Source of the DNA: Cepaea nemoralis
Lineage: Eukaryota; Mollusca; Gastropoda; Stylommatophora; Helicidae
Reading direction: 5' to 3'
Assembly (NCBI GenBank): GCA_014155875.1
Contig: JACEFZ010013229.1
Coordinates: 70,001 to 134,000 of the forward strand
DNA length: 64,000 nt
The position numbers were made by a program, and so were the translations under genes. Below are positions 46,175 to 61,332 of the stretch, in pieces. The notes below the pieces were generated by a model. It saw only the letters and a program-made list of their open reading frames with translations, did no database searches and had not been told where the DNA came from. Within the stretch, counting starts at the first letter, position 1. The number at the start of each line of letters is the position of its first letter.

Positions 46175-47707
46175 AAAGAGGAAAAGGTGGCTTGTCTGTC
46201 ACTCATTTTGGCAAGTGGCGTGCCTACCCTTTGAACCTCCGTCCGTCCGTGATCATGTCATTCCCAGCGCAATTCGCTGTAAACTTCGCTATCTTACCCA
46301 CTAGTTTAATGTAACAGCTAACAATAACGCGGAAGTCGAGGTCACATATGTGCTACGCCCATATACAGTTGTCTTGTGTGTACAAATCATAGGTAAAGTA
46401 AGTGCATCATTCATGAGAATCATTCTGGCATGAAGGAAAAAGTAACAACATGATATGTTTCTTGCAGAAGTAAAATGAGCCTTTTCCATGTCTCGATGGA
46501 CAATCTTAGACATAACCACCAGTACACACTAGTATAACATCATGGGGTAGCACGCTGAAGTTATATTTTGTATGCAGTGCAGATGACGAATGCACTCTTG
46601 AAAGAACTTGCTTGAACTAACTGTTAACAATTGTAGGCCTGTGCTAATGAAGGATCAGGTCTACGCGAGATGTACACTTAGCTTTTAGTAAACATAGCAT
46701 AGGTGTACGTGCTTTCGTTATTCAGGATATTACAAACTTTGATTGTCTACGTGGAACTGCGCAACAATGTACCAATGGAAATCGCATTTCTTAATTCATC
46801 TTACATACACTCTGACATTCTAAATGATCATCAGCTTAGTATGTTTGAAATAATTAACTACGTTTGCCTATCAATGCTAATTTCCATTGTTGTTATAACA
46901 GCCAACGTCATCAACATTATCATCTTCTTCAGACTTGGATTTTCCAATACTGTAAACCTCAATTTCTTCGGAATGGCCATTTCTGACATGCGTTGCCTTA
47001 TATGTTTAACATGGGTCGCAGTATAGTAAAACCCGTTAATCAGTAACTCTGATATTCCTGTGAATCGTGTCGATTTCGAGGACCTTACATGGGCGTGTCC
47101 ACATGTAGCTTTTGTACGAATCACCAGCTTCATCATTGTTTACGTAACGACCGAGAGGTGCTTGTGCATTGTTTCTTTTGAAGATCTCGACAGCCGGTAA
47201 CCCCTGCTAGAGCTACCGCTGTTCTATGTTCCATATTTATTTTGAATTTTCTTACCCTTGCACCATAATACCCCGTTACCTATCATGATTTGCAGCTTCC
47301 CGAAGAAAAGAACAAAACAGCGCATGCCTACAGGAGTGCTAGAAACGGTACTATAGCAGTTGGTGTTCTTAATGTTCTTATACACTGGTACTGTTTCTTT
47401 TATAGCACTGATAGTATTCATTAACTGTTACTCTAATTGTGAAACTACAGCAAGGTACAAAATGGAAGACAGAGGCGACGTCCTGCAGCAACCAGCAACG
47501 ATCAATGAGCTGTAAAGAGGAAAAGATAGTCAAGATGATTATTTTCATAGCTATTGCCGCTGTCGTCGCCTACATCCCTAGGACGGCTCTATGCCTGACG
47601 ACTGTTATAGCAGCAGATTTCTATCTGTTTGGAAGGTACTACAGACTGTGTTTCATTGTGGTCATTCGCTTTATCTCTAATGGCGTGAACTCCAGCATCA
47701 ATATAAT

Positions 47708-47720
47708 TGTATATTACACA
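47708..47720. repeat. Target-site duplication of LINE A4, left
   Basis: TGTATATTACACA, matched by TGTTTATTACACA at 49932-49944 with one difference. The codons TAT TAC ACA of the receptor are contained in both copies. Confidence 0.85.
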
Positions 47721-49931
47721 TTTCCATTGGCACCTTGCCGTCTTGACAGACGATAGTTTGTGCTTTAAACAGGCATAATAACTTTTACCTATGGCGGTAG
47801 TGAATGTGACTGATAAGGACAATTCGCGTTGTAAATGTCCGTTCACAGTGGGTGCATATGAACAGGTGGTCATTTCCACCATCATGCACCATCTTACGTC
47901 TCACACGCTGGGTGTGTGACTTATCTGCAATCATTTTCTCCTTTGTCTTTATACCATTTCTGATGTTTGCCCTCCATGCAACACGTTCAGCGGCGACTTG
48001 CTCCCAATGTGCATTATCAATGCCTGTATCAATCATGTCCCGCTTACACACATCTTTGTATCGTAGTAGAGGCCGACCCTGAGATCTCTTACCCATCTGT
48101 AATTCACCAAAAAAGATGTCCTTTGGTATTCTACCATCATCCATCCTCCTAAGATGTCCTATCCATCTAAGTCTACGAAGACTGAGCATGGAATAAACCG
48201 TCACACAACCTGATCTTTCCAATACTTCAGTATTTGTGATTTTGTCTTGCCACTTAATACCAAGAATTCTTCGCAGACACCGCATATGAAAGCTGTTTAA
48301 ACGTTTCTCTTGATGTGAGTAAGTTGTCCAGGTTTCACTGCCATAAAGAAGAGTACTAAGGACACAGACTTGATAGACAAGGACTTTTGTTTTGGCAGTA
48401 AGCTTCCTGTTCTCCCAGACTCTTTTTGTTAACCTGTTCATTGTTGTTGCTACCTTACCAATCCGGATGTTGATTTCCTGATCTAGAGGATAATTTGCTA
48501 TTTACCACTGATCCTAGATATGTAAAATGGTCTACCATCTCTATTCGGCGTCGTCAATAAAGATTGATGGTACCCCATGTGCAACTTGTGACATAATCTG
48601 TGTCTTCTTTTTGCTAATTGTTAAACCAAATTCAGAACAAGCATTGGAGAATGCATATAGTAGACATTGCAATTCTTCCTCAGAGTGGGTCGTAACTGCA
48701 GCATCACCTGCAAAAAGCAACTCTCTGATCATTATCCTCCTAATTTTGGTCTTGGCCTTCAATCTCTGAGCATTGTAGAGGCCGCCATCTGAGCGTGAGC
48801 GAATGTATATACCACCATCCTGATCACGAAAGGCATATTTCAGTAGAAATGAAAAGTATATTACAAAGGGGGTGGGAGCTAGTACACAACCTTGCTTAAC
48901 TCCACTCTTGATTTCAAACTCTTCAGAAGTTGCACCATCAAACGTGATTATACCCTTCATGCCTGTGTGGAACGATTCCACAATGGACAGAAGAGTTGGT
49001 GGGCAGCCAATCTTCTTTAGTGCCTTGAACAGACCCTCACGACCGGCCAAATCAAATGCCTTTGTGAGGTTGATGAAGGCAATAAACAGTAGTTGATTCT
49101 GTTCACGGCATTTTTCTTGCATTTGTCGCAATGAGAATATAATATCAATGGTAGACCGGTTCTGTCGAAAGCCACACTGTGATTCGGGGTAGACTTGATC
49201 TCCTAGGACTTGAAGTCTGCGCAGAACAATTCTGGCAAATACTTTTCCAATAATACACAGAAGTGAGATACCCCTATAGTTGTTGCAGTCGCTCCGATCG
49301 CCCTTGTTCTTGTACAGTGTTATGATGCTTGAATCTCTGAAATCCTGTGGGACTTGTCCTTCTCGCCAGTATAGCTCTATTAGCTGGTGGATATGTAGAG
49401 TGAGTGTGTCTTGCCCACTCTTGATAACCTCTATTGGAATCCCATTCTTACCTGGAGCCTTGCCAGATGCAAGTTCATTTATAGCACACTTAAATTCTGT
49501 TATGGTGGTAAGTGTGTCCAGGTGGTCAAGAGTTGGTAGAGCCTCTATGGCGTTGAGGGCATCATCCGCTAGTTTGGTCTCACTTGAGTAAATCTCGAAA
49601 TAGTGCTGTACCCATCTGTCCATCTGCTGTTTCTTATCAGTTATGATTTCTCCAGTCAAGGTTTTCAATGGTGCACTTCTTTTGATCAATGGACCACAAG
49701 CTTTCTGTATTCGTTCATACATGCTTCTTATGTTTCCCTTATCATCTTATCGCACCAGGGTAAGGCTTGTACCCTCCCAATTGCGCTCTTCCGCCAGAAG
49801 CCGTTGGCACAATGTGGGGTGTCGGGTTTGGTAAGCGCCGCCACACGTTCGGCGCTAACAGAAAGCAGGTAGTACCGTCTACTGTCATACGGTAGCTCAG
49901 TCATATCTGACTAAGACCTGACATCAGTATA
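47721..49931 (-). mobile_element. Family A LINE with large internal deletion (copy A4)
   Basis: The minus-strand element has the family 3' end (CATTGGCACC at 47725) and the family 5' terminus. Positions 49752-49922 match 492-663, ending CTAAGACCTGACA. At about 49745 the coding part (ending at MYERIQKACG) is joined directly to the distal leader. The whole endonuclease and about 330 bases of leader are missing, about 1.8 kb relative to A2 plus the leader at 1-663. It is flanked by a 13-bp target duplication in the receptor. Confidence 0.88.
47785..49722 (-). pseudogene. Reverse transcriptase part of LINE A4
   Basis: The ORF at 48541-49722 carries GKAPGKNGIPIEV, CGFRQNRSTIDIIF, FINLTKAFDLA (N where active copies have D), GVKQGCVLAPTPF and LLFAGDAAV (G in place of the first D). 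Both catalytic blocks are mutated. A second frame, 47785-48441, has the C-terminal region and the finger CTHCERTFTTRIVLISHIHYRH. A one-base shift near 48485 separates them. The protein is catalytically dead. Confidence 0.85.
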
Positions 49932-50044
49932 TGTTTATTACACAATGAGTTCTAATATCAGAAACACTTTCGCTAGATTGTTTAACAACGTTGTTAACAT
50001 GCATGCATAATTCGTTCGGACGGGAAACAGAGCTGCTTCAGTTA

Positions 50045-50290
50045 TAAAAGATTGTAGACAACTATGTGCGTCTGATATTCCAAGTTGAGTTGAGCTGAAA
50101 CAGAAGCGACATCAATGCACTCGGGGCATTCCCATAAGCGCCCAGTCCTCATCTTCGACAGCCAGCGAAGAGTTCCAATACTAATGGTACCCGTTGCAAT
50201 GTCATTATATGTCCGTGATGCGTTTCTTCTGAGTGCCGACTGTCGACCAGATTCTCTGACTAACCCTTGCTGCTGCATTCTCTCTAGAGT
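50045..50290 (-). mobile_element. RNase H-type LINE C-terminal fragment
   Basis: Minus-strand codons give QGLVRESGRQSALRRNASRT, then TISIGTLRWLSKMRTGRLWE and CPECIDVASV. This is the same post-RNase H tail as at 21560-21780, and the frame is open for 78 codons. The rest of the LINE is absent. Confidence 0.65.
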
Positions 50291-50972
50291 CTAGACCATA
50301 ATAGTCTATATGTTCTTCTGCATTAATCACATAATCCTAGAGGGCCTTCACCACATATGCCTTATCATGCATCAAATTATCCGTTAATGATGCGGCACCA
50401 GCCAATCTGTATGTCTCATCATTTCCAACCACCCCAGAAGGTCCAGGTGAAAAGTTCCAGCGAATGCTCACAACCCGCGACCTCTGAATCGATGCTAGTC
50501 ATTCCGCACGAAGCATGCCAGTCTTCATCTTTACCAGTGAATCAGTTACAATCACAACATGCGTATATAGTTTATGTATATAAAAGAGAATGTTTGTGTG
50601 TGTCATTGTGTCTTTGTGTGTCCCTTATGCGTTCGCGAACGGTCCATCCGATTGAGATGAAATTTTCTACAGATTTTCTTCTCATTACCGCCAAGCCAAC
50701 TGGCAAAGTTTGTTAGTTTAAAAACAGTTATTTACGTATTAAATTGAATTTAATTAAATTACTGCAAGGGGGCTTAACTTAAGAAAAGTTATATCAAGGG
50801 ACATAACTTTTAGTAGCATTTACTATTATGTAATTTAAATAATTATTGTATTTTTCTTAAGTTTCATAAAATGTTTAAAGTAATTATCTACAGTCATATG
50901 CGTTATAATATAATGATAAAATATTTAAGGCTTTTTCAAAGTTTTCATAAAAATAATGCATCTATTTTGAAT
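50291..50972. other. Unassigned repeats; possible Helitron-like end and degenerate SINE head
   Basis: Near 50450-50530 the minus strand has GGTCGCGGGTTGTGAGC, a degenerate tRNA B-box-like sequence. At 50626-50680 the words CGTTCGCGAACGG and TCCATCCGATTGAGATGAAA resemble a motif I associate with dispersed Helitron-like repeats. Neither can be delimited. Confidence 0.3.
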
Positions 50973-51043
<71 letters not shown>

Positions 51044-51082
51044 GGCAGGCAGACAGACAGACAGACAGACAGACAGGCAGGC

Positions 51083-51146
<64 letters not shown>

Positions 51147-51147
51147 T
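50973..51147. repeat. (CAGA)n microsatellite
   Basis: About 175 bases of CAGA with CAGG variants at two places. All ORFs on it are translations of the repeat. Confidence 0.97.
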
Positions 51148-53879
<2,732 letters not shown>

Positions 53880-54453
53880 ACATGTTTTATTTAAGGCTAG
53901 TAGGATTCATTCTGAGATGACCAAGAATTTTCTTCCTAAAAGATATTTAGCCAATTTCTGACCAGAATTCACCAATGATAGAGTAATTTCATAGCGCTTG
54001 TGTGATTCATATACCTTTCTTCCAGAGTACAAGACTAAGATGTAGTAATTTCCTATACCCTTGTGGAAGAATGTATACGACAGACAGTAAACAGGTACCA
54101 TCCACCACAACACAACTATTTGATCTAAGAATGATCTGAGAACTGACTATCGAATGTGATTCCTGCAAGGGGATTTCAGATTCGCCATGCCGTGCCGTCA
54201 GGCGGACTGTTCGAATACGCTGTACAGTATCCTCATATATACATATAATATGGCTCAGTTTCCGGCACAAACCATATTGCAACATCTTATTCAAACTCAC
54301 TGTAGCCTTAGCTATACATTTTATTACTTTGTTTGATATGATAGATAGCATACTACCTACCAAGAAAACCAACCAGAAGAAAGTATCGACCAAACCAAAT
54401 GAAGTATCTGTTTTCCTAAACATATTCTTCGGTTCACAAGAAGGAACTGTCAC
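53880..54453 (-). pseudogene. Unrecognised ORF with one membrane segment, downstream of gag-pro
   Basis: A minus-strand frame of 148 codons (54007-54453), followed after a shift by GRKVYESHKRYEITLSLVN to about 53907. Near residue 20 lies VDTFFWLVFLVGSMLSII, a likely membrane helix, followed by a basic stretch. It sits about 130 bases past the protease remnant on the same strand, so it may be a late part of that element or unrelated. I do not recognise the family and do not claim a function. Confidence 0.3.
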
Positions 54454-54587
54454 TGATATAATATATGCCTGTGGTTGTCTATCTACCCTGCGTGATGCCG
54501 TGTTGCAGCGTTATTGCTGCGGCTTGAACTGTATTAATAGGTTCTATCACAATTGGATGTGATATGTGTGTGTTCGAAACCAGAACA

Positions 54588-55190
54588 TCATGAGGTAATT
54601 GATTTTTGTATTTGGGTACTATCAACGGTGTTTGCTACCATATGCTTCCTTTCCCATTCTGTTATGTCCTCAAGCGAAACATCACATAATTCAGGGATGT
54701 TTCCAATAAAGACATCCACAAATGGGTTAGGCAGCACAGCCACTTTTATTTTCCCAGAAAAATATGGGCAGTTTATATCAGCCCAGGCAACTGGAAACTT
54801 TTCTCTTCTACCTCCAAAAGCTCTACAGGTCACATGTTCTCCAGTATAGTCGGTTTCATTAATCAGCTATTTATGTATCCCAACTATACTCGACCCGCAA
54901 TCACGGACCAAATTGCAGTTCTGTCCATTCACCATGGCCTGATGTACAACTAATGATCCATTGTTAATATGGACTGCATTTGTCTCCTGCACGGAAACCT
55001 GGTGACCACACGTCAAGTTGCCCTCTTTATGAAAGATCCGGCAGGTACTACAAGTCGGGTCAACGGGAGAATATTCTACCTCCACCGTATTTGCATGATT
55101 AGTGTCATCTGAGTCAATGTCACTACTAGATGTTAGCATCCCTATGTTTGCTTCTTTATACAGTTGTCTTAACGGACAAGCTGAAAACAA
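54588..55190 (-). pseudogene. Retropepsin-like protease remnant of the second gag-pro element
   Basis: The minus strand reads NCNLVRDCGSSIVGIHK, where the active-site triplet is DCG instead of DTG. A TAG then sits where the sister element has CAG, and LINETDYTGEHVTCRAF and VAVLPNPFVDVFIGNIPEL continue. The arrangement matches the protease at 9049-9462 block for block. Both the altered active site and the stop make it inactive. A cysteine-rich spacer (CSTCRIF, CGHQVS) lies between the gag zinc knuckle and the protease. Confidence 0.75.
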
Positions 55191-56554
55191 TTATGCCCAA
55201 AACTTTTACATTTAAAGCATTGTGTTTGTCTTTGATAGGTATTAAATCTGTCTCTATTTCTAAGTGCTAATTTCTTTATGTAACTGTCAAACTGCGGGTG
55301 TTTGTCACACATCTGATTTGAGCCGTGGGTGAAACCACAGTATTTGCAAGTTGTCCACACACCCTTTTTCTCGTGTTTAACATAAGGTTGATACTTTGGT
55401 TGTTGTTGTTTTTCCCTCCTTTGATATTGTCCACCAGACTGTTGTTGTGTTTTATAACCCTGCATCCTTGATTTATAAGGGAATCTGTCACATGCATTTG
55501 TCTCTACCAATGGGGAGAAACTATTATTAAATATGTCTTTGTGGGCGTCGAAGAAAGACTCTCCTTTCTCATCCATCTGCTGTATACTCGAACATTTCTG
55601 TTCAATAAGAAAGGTAGACATAGACGGAGGAACCGCCGAGATCAGTTTGTCTCTAACAATCAAGTCACGTAGCTTCTTGTAGTCATCATTAACATTAGCT
55701 GATCGAGCCCATTTATCGAATGTCAATTGAGTTAAAGAGGAGAAGTCAAGGAACGTCTGTCCTGCTTTAGGAATAAGATTTTTGAATGATGCACGAAGGC
55801 CAAATTCGTCCAAACAGAAATGAGATAGCAGTCTCTTTCGAATGTATGAGTAATCACTACGTAACTCATCTGGGATTAGTTCTACAACCTGTAAAGGTTC
55901 ACCACTTAAGTGCCTATGTAGCAAAACTGCCCATTCGGTTTCTGCAACTCCATAGTGTCTCATGATTAGCTCAAAATTAGTTAGTCATGCAGAGACAGAA
56001 TCAGAGTTGGAATAGGTCTTGACCACCCCATTATATTTCTTAATGGCCTCTGTGGAATGTGCCTCCGCTTTGTTTTTAGCGATCTGTTCATCCTTGTCCT
56101 TCTCGTACTGTTTCATTTTGAAGTTATTCTCCAATTCTTTTTCCTTCAGAAGCTTTTCTGTATTCAATTTCTCAAGATTAAAAGCCATCTCTTTTTCCCT
56201 TAATTGTGCCTCTCTGTCTAGTTTTTCCGTCTCTGCGGCAATTTGTAATGACATCCTTTCCTTATCAGCGACCAATTGAGCTGCAATTCTGTCATTCTCC
56301 GCAGCCACTCTTTCTTTATCTGCCGCAATTTGAGCTGAAATTCTATCATTTTCCATAGCCATGTTTTCCCTCTCAAATAATCTTTGTTTCTCCTGTTCAT
56401 CTAGTCGATTCTTCTCCAACTGTCTTTCAGCCGCTCTTTCATCCCTTATGTGAGCCTGAAAATTCGCAAATTGTTTCTCAGACCACGTTATCAGATCCTG
56501 TGCTGTCAGACCTGCCTCTTTCTCAATTGCAACAAAATCCTGCAACGATGTCAT
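55169..56554 (-). pseudogene. Gag polyprotein of the second Ty3/Gypsy-like element
   Basis: Starts at MTSLQDFVAIEKEAGLT (56554). Residues 40-160 are a long charged coiled coil with repeated DRIAAQLVADKER-type units. A TGA at 55985 replaces the tryptophan of DSVSSW seen at 8.5 kb. The same frame then continues as a capsid-like domain: LTNFELIMRHYGVAE, LHRHLSGEPLQVVELIPDEL, FCLDEFGLRASFKNL. Near the end are a CxxC pair (CKYCGFTHGSNQMC) and a zinc knuckle start, CFKCKSFGHN, where the frame shifts at about 55185. The element packages its RNA with this protein. Apart from the TGA and one shift it is well preserved, and much less decayed than the 8-kb copy. Confidence 0.8.
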
Positions 56555-58260
56555 GTTGTTATATTTTCACAATATTCAACAATAAACACAAGAGATAAAT
56601 GAAGAACCTAGTTTACCACAAAAGAGACAGAGCCTATAAGTATCACACTCAACAGATAAAGTATAATAAAGTAAAATGAAATACTTGATAAATTCTAATT
56701 AGATAAATTAATAATGAAAAATAACAAATAATTTTATACTAGACAAGACCAATAACTCAGCAGTTAAAGTATAGACAGAGTTAAAGTTCTTTAGATTCAA
56801 GAATTTAGCAAAGAAATCCTATTATTATGTATACAAATCAATAATGCACCGCGAATAAGCATTCACAGCACAAAACAGCACAAAATTGTGTATCGCGCCT
56901 ATGATGTCATCAAAGTTGCGATAATACAGACAAAATAAATGCATGCAAAATTACAGTATTTTGACTATAACTAATTAATTGAAAAACCACACACAAATAT
57001 AATACACAGCTCAAGAATCAGCAAACATTTTTCAATAGTTTGATCGTAGACCAATCCAATCGATTTGATAAATGATTATGTTCGTAATAATGGTGTAGAA
57101 ATAATCATCAATAGTTGTCCAATCTAATCGATTTGACAAATAATTCTGCTCGATGTTACTCAGCGGATACCAATCTGATGAGTTAATGTGTAGAACGGTT
57201 TCTTTACAAGTGCATTCCTGAAATCCAAGGTCTGCGCACTTTCATAAATGATAATATTGCGTCAATTTCGTTGTACTTGGGCGTTAATCCATCCAGTTTC
57301 CGTTGTGTTTGAAATGTTGAACTGTCGTAGGTTAAACAACCCTTTCCTAGATATTTGAAATTACAAGAATAACACTCTAGGCATGATGCCTGTGATCAGC
57401 CTTAGAAGGAGCCTGACTGATGTGAGTGTTATTTGCTACCGAATGTAACTATCCGGTTGAGCAATATCTTGTAATGCTCTGTCGATATGCACCATGATAA
57501 CCACTGTGCATTGATACAATTTCAGCGATGCGTTGATTATCTCGCAAACCCGAACAGCACCAAAAAAAAAATTCAATTTCTGTCCCTGTGAGGAAATGTA
57601 GTTGATTTACACAACAAAATCATCCAGAAAAGGTGACATATTGAAGATCCGACAATCACTGACTTTGCAAATCTTGATATAAATCAGTTATCAATAATCT
57701 TCCGTATCAAGTGTGTCTCCCATTTATTTTGATCCAAAATGGTAATTGATAGTTTTTCAAATATAGTATACTTAGACTTTCAATCTCGCTCCTAGAATGA
57801 GTATAATACCATGCGAGCAAATGTTCTCTATCTGGGCCAACAATCAGAGCGATAATGTTAATATGCGGTCTCAGATAATCGAGTTTAGCACAGATGTCCT
57901 CTCCAGCATCAAGAAGACGGTCTCCAACTGAGACTGACAGTGCGGTTAATCATTGACACTATAACACAACAATTGAACAGACGAGGATGCGCCACTTGAT
58001 CACCAGCAATTGATCGACATGATCCTCAAATGTACAGATACGTTGCGTGTTCGTGAATGTGTTTCTTTATTAGGCTGACAATATGACCGCCCCAATGTCA
58101 TTCACAGATTTGCAACCGCCATCTCTGTCACCGTCCTAGATACCTAGGGGAATGAAACCCGGGCTCATACAGGCAACAAACTCCGTTCAGATACAATCGA
58201 ACATCATTTATTTATATTATGTTACATTAAGCTGGCGAAGAAAGGTTTTCGCAGCCAGCA
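56555..58260 (-). other. Leader and possible 5' LTR of the second gag-pro element
   Basis: No ORF. On the minus strand an AATAAA occurs in CCTAATAAAGAAACAC (about 58070). About 70 bases further on, TGGTGATCAAGTGGCGC (about 58008) resembles a leucine-tRNA-type primer binding site. LTR limits cannot be fixed, because no second LTR was found on the low-coordinate side. Confidence 0.3.
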
Positions 58261-59935
58261 ACCCTCGAATTGCGTATCACAGGAGTTTACAATAAACCAA
58301 TAATACATGATCAATACAACAACTCTATCAGCTATCTAACGTATGCATAAGACCCCTAAATACACTTGGGGTTTAAGCTATCAAGTCCCCCTTAAGGTAA
58401 GCCCTGTTGCTTCTTCGATGTCCAGTCCGTGTCTGCCCTCTCACGTGTCTCGATCGGACACGGGCTGTAACTTTCCTTGAGCTTCTCGTGGAACAAGTCC
58501 TGGCACGCGGTCAGCGTGTCCACGGAGCTGTAGGCGAACTGACCTATGCTTCTCGAAGGCTCTGGATTGTTCGAGCATTCGAGTGTGTCTCCATTGTATT
58601 GGGGTTATGCCCCTTCTCTAATTCCCTTCTATCTTTATGTTTCTACCGACTCCATGTGAGACTCTGACAGGGGTCCCACTCCCCCCGCTTCTATGGGTTA
58701 GTATATGGTGATTAGTCTGCACTAATTCTGTCATAGGATCACATGAAAGTTGGTGTTTGGTAGTTTCGTGGATGGGAACCTGGCCATATATATATTTGCA
58801 CTATTAACTCATGTATTTCCCCGTACAACAATCCAGGGTGGTTGCTGGAGAGTCCCTATCTCTTCCATATCCTTAAACATGCTTATCCGACCGAAGTTCC
58901 CTGACGCTTTTAGTTGTATTTGCAACCGCGCCCTTCTCAAGTATCCATTTGATACCCATATATTAAACTCTGTGTTAGAGAGGTTTAACAAGACAAATTG
59001 TCTTTGCTTATTTAAGAACACTTGCAATTCTTGTCCTGAATGTGTATTTTGATACACTTTTACTTCCGTATGTTTTATAGTGCTTAATATATATATGCAC
59101 TATTGTTTTCTCCCAAGTAACTACTTATGTTCCTGTTTGCCTGTTAGTGTGTTTACTGCTTTGTTACTTGCTCTAATAAAAATGTGTGTGATTTAATTGT
59201 TAGTGTTTAGTTTTATGAGTATGTCCTATCTAATGTCTGAAGTGTGTGCTACCTGTGGGTATGTGGTGTGTAGTACATCTCTAAGTGTCACGAGCTGGAA
59301 TATCCCTTGTCTTTTTTTTTTTTTTTTTTTGGTTTACATACAGTGGAATAATTTTTTTATTTGTTTGTTTTTAAACGTTTATTTTATACAAATCAATGTA
59401 TATTTACAAGGCGTAATGTGTGTTTCTTTTGTTTGTGTATATTACAGAGCGTTGCCGTTTGTTAGTGTTAGGTGTCACATGTGTGAACAAAGCAAATACA
59501 TACATATATACAGTTATATTATGACATTTAAGGCATAGTGCATGTAAACGCGCACACACACACACAAACACACACTCGTACACATGCGCGTGCAAATACA
59601 TGCAACACACACACACACCTGCATCCACACCCAAACGCATACATATGTTACTGCCAGCGACACAGGTACACATCCACAATATATTTCATGTTGCACATTC
59701 AAATATAATAATGGGAAAATTAATAATAATGGTAGCAGTAGTAATAAACGTATTAATAATAATAAGTAATAATAATAATCAATAAATAATAATAATTGTC
59801 AGATTATTTGGCCTGTAAAACATTTTTTTTTTAAATTCATGTTTTCCTTTAAAATTTCGAATACAACAAATGCATTAATATACACATATGCGATAATATT
59901 ACATTTATGGCATGTGCAATTGCCTACACATTACT
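58261..59935. other. No gene recognised; T22 tract at 59311-59332
   Basis: ORFs at 58407-58667 and 58750-59052 (100 codons, CxxC at the end) have no recognisable domain. The remaining sequence is AT-rich with short CA arrays at about 59553-59620. Confidence 0.4.
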
Positions 59936-60603
<668 letters not shown>

Positions 60604-60901
60604 CAGAAATAAAATTCTAACTTTTTTCCCCTTTCAAATAATATTACATGATAATAATACTACACGAAAACAGCAGCATGAACACACAATCACTTGTCTG
60701 AATCAAAGTAAAAGTTGACGCTGCCATCCCTGTTGCTATCCGCCATTAAATTCAAATTTTTTTTTTTCGTCACGCATTTATGAAAACTACACGTTTATCC
60801 ACGCCTGACTAGGGGTCAAACATACATCAAAACAGACACTACCGACAAAGATATATACATACCAATTATACATACACATTTATGTGTATATTTTCACTCA
60901 G

Positions 60902-60980
<79 letters not shown>

Positions 60981-61080
60981 CTTATACGTATATGTACAGA
61001 CATATCTATGCATGCACAAACTAATACATATTTAGATATATCTCTATGTTTGTATACCTTATCCAAATCCCACAGACAAA
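60604..61080. other. No gene; (CA)n at 60905-60977
   Basis: AT-rich, with a CA microsatellite of about 73 bases. Nothing else recognised. Confidence 0.6.
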
Positions 61081-61332
61081 TTTGAAACTTGTATATTCCC
61101 TTTTGTCTAAGTGGTTTTGAATATTTGTGTGATTTTGTTTTGTACTATGTGCTGTATTATATGTGTGTTGTATGTTCTGAACCTATATGTTGCTGCATTT
61201 CTACAGGTCCATACCACATACCTGTACTCTGCTAGTGCAGTCAACAATCTTATGTGATTATTTTCTGTGGTTTTTGGTATTGTGTTTAAAAATATTGCCT
61301 TGTACATATCTGTCTTCTTTTTGGTGAATATC

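Larger units (their letters stand above)
46703..50010 (+). pseudogene. Class A GPCR, 'chemosensory receptor A'-like, split by a LINE
   Basis: The first part (46703-47020) has TM1 with NVINIIIFFRLGFSNTVNLN and TM2 with GMAISDM. The likely start is the ATG near 46775 (MEIAFLNSSY). In-frame TAG-TAA at about 47024-47029 follows. The same frame then gives NPLISN, TWACPHVAFVRITSFI and TTERCLCI (end of TM3). A shifted middle follows. The part at 47439-47720 holds KEEKIVKMIIFIAIAAVVAY (TM6) and NGVNSSINIIVYYT (TM7). A LINE occupies 47721-49931. After the target duplication the frame resumes as MSSNIRNTFARLF to a stop at 50008-50010. The pattern matches gastropod chemosensory receptors as I recall them. 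Confidence 0.82.

Noticed and set aside
58750..59057. 100-codon ORF with CxxC, and its 82-codon antisense ORF
   Set aside because: Neither strand shows a known domain. A CxxC pair alone is not evidence.
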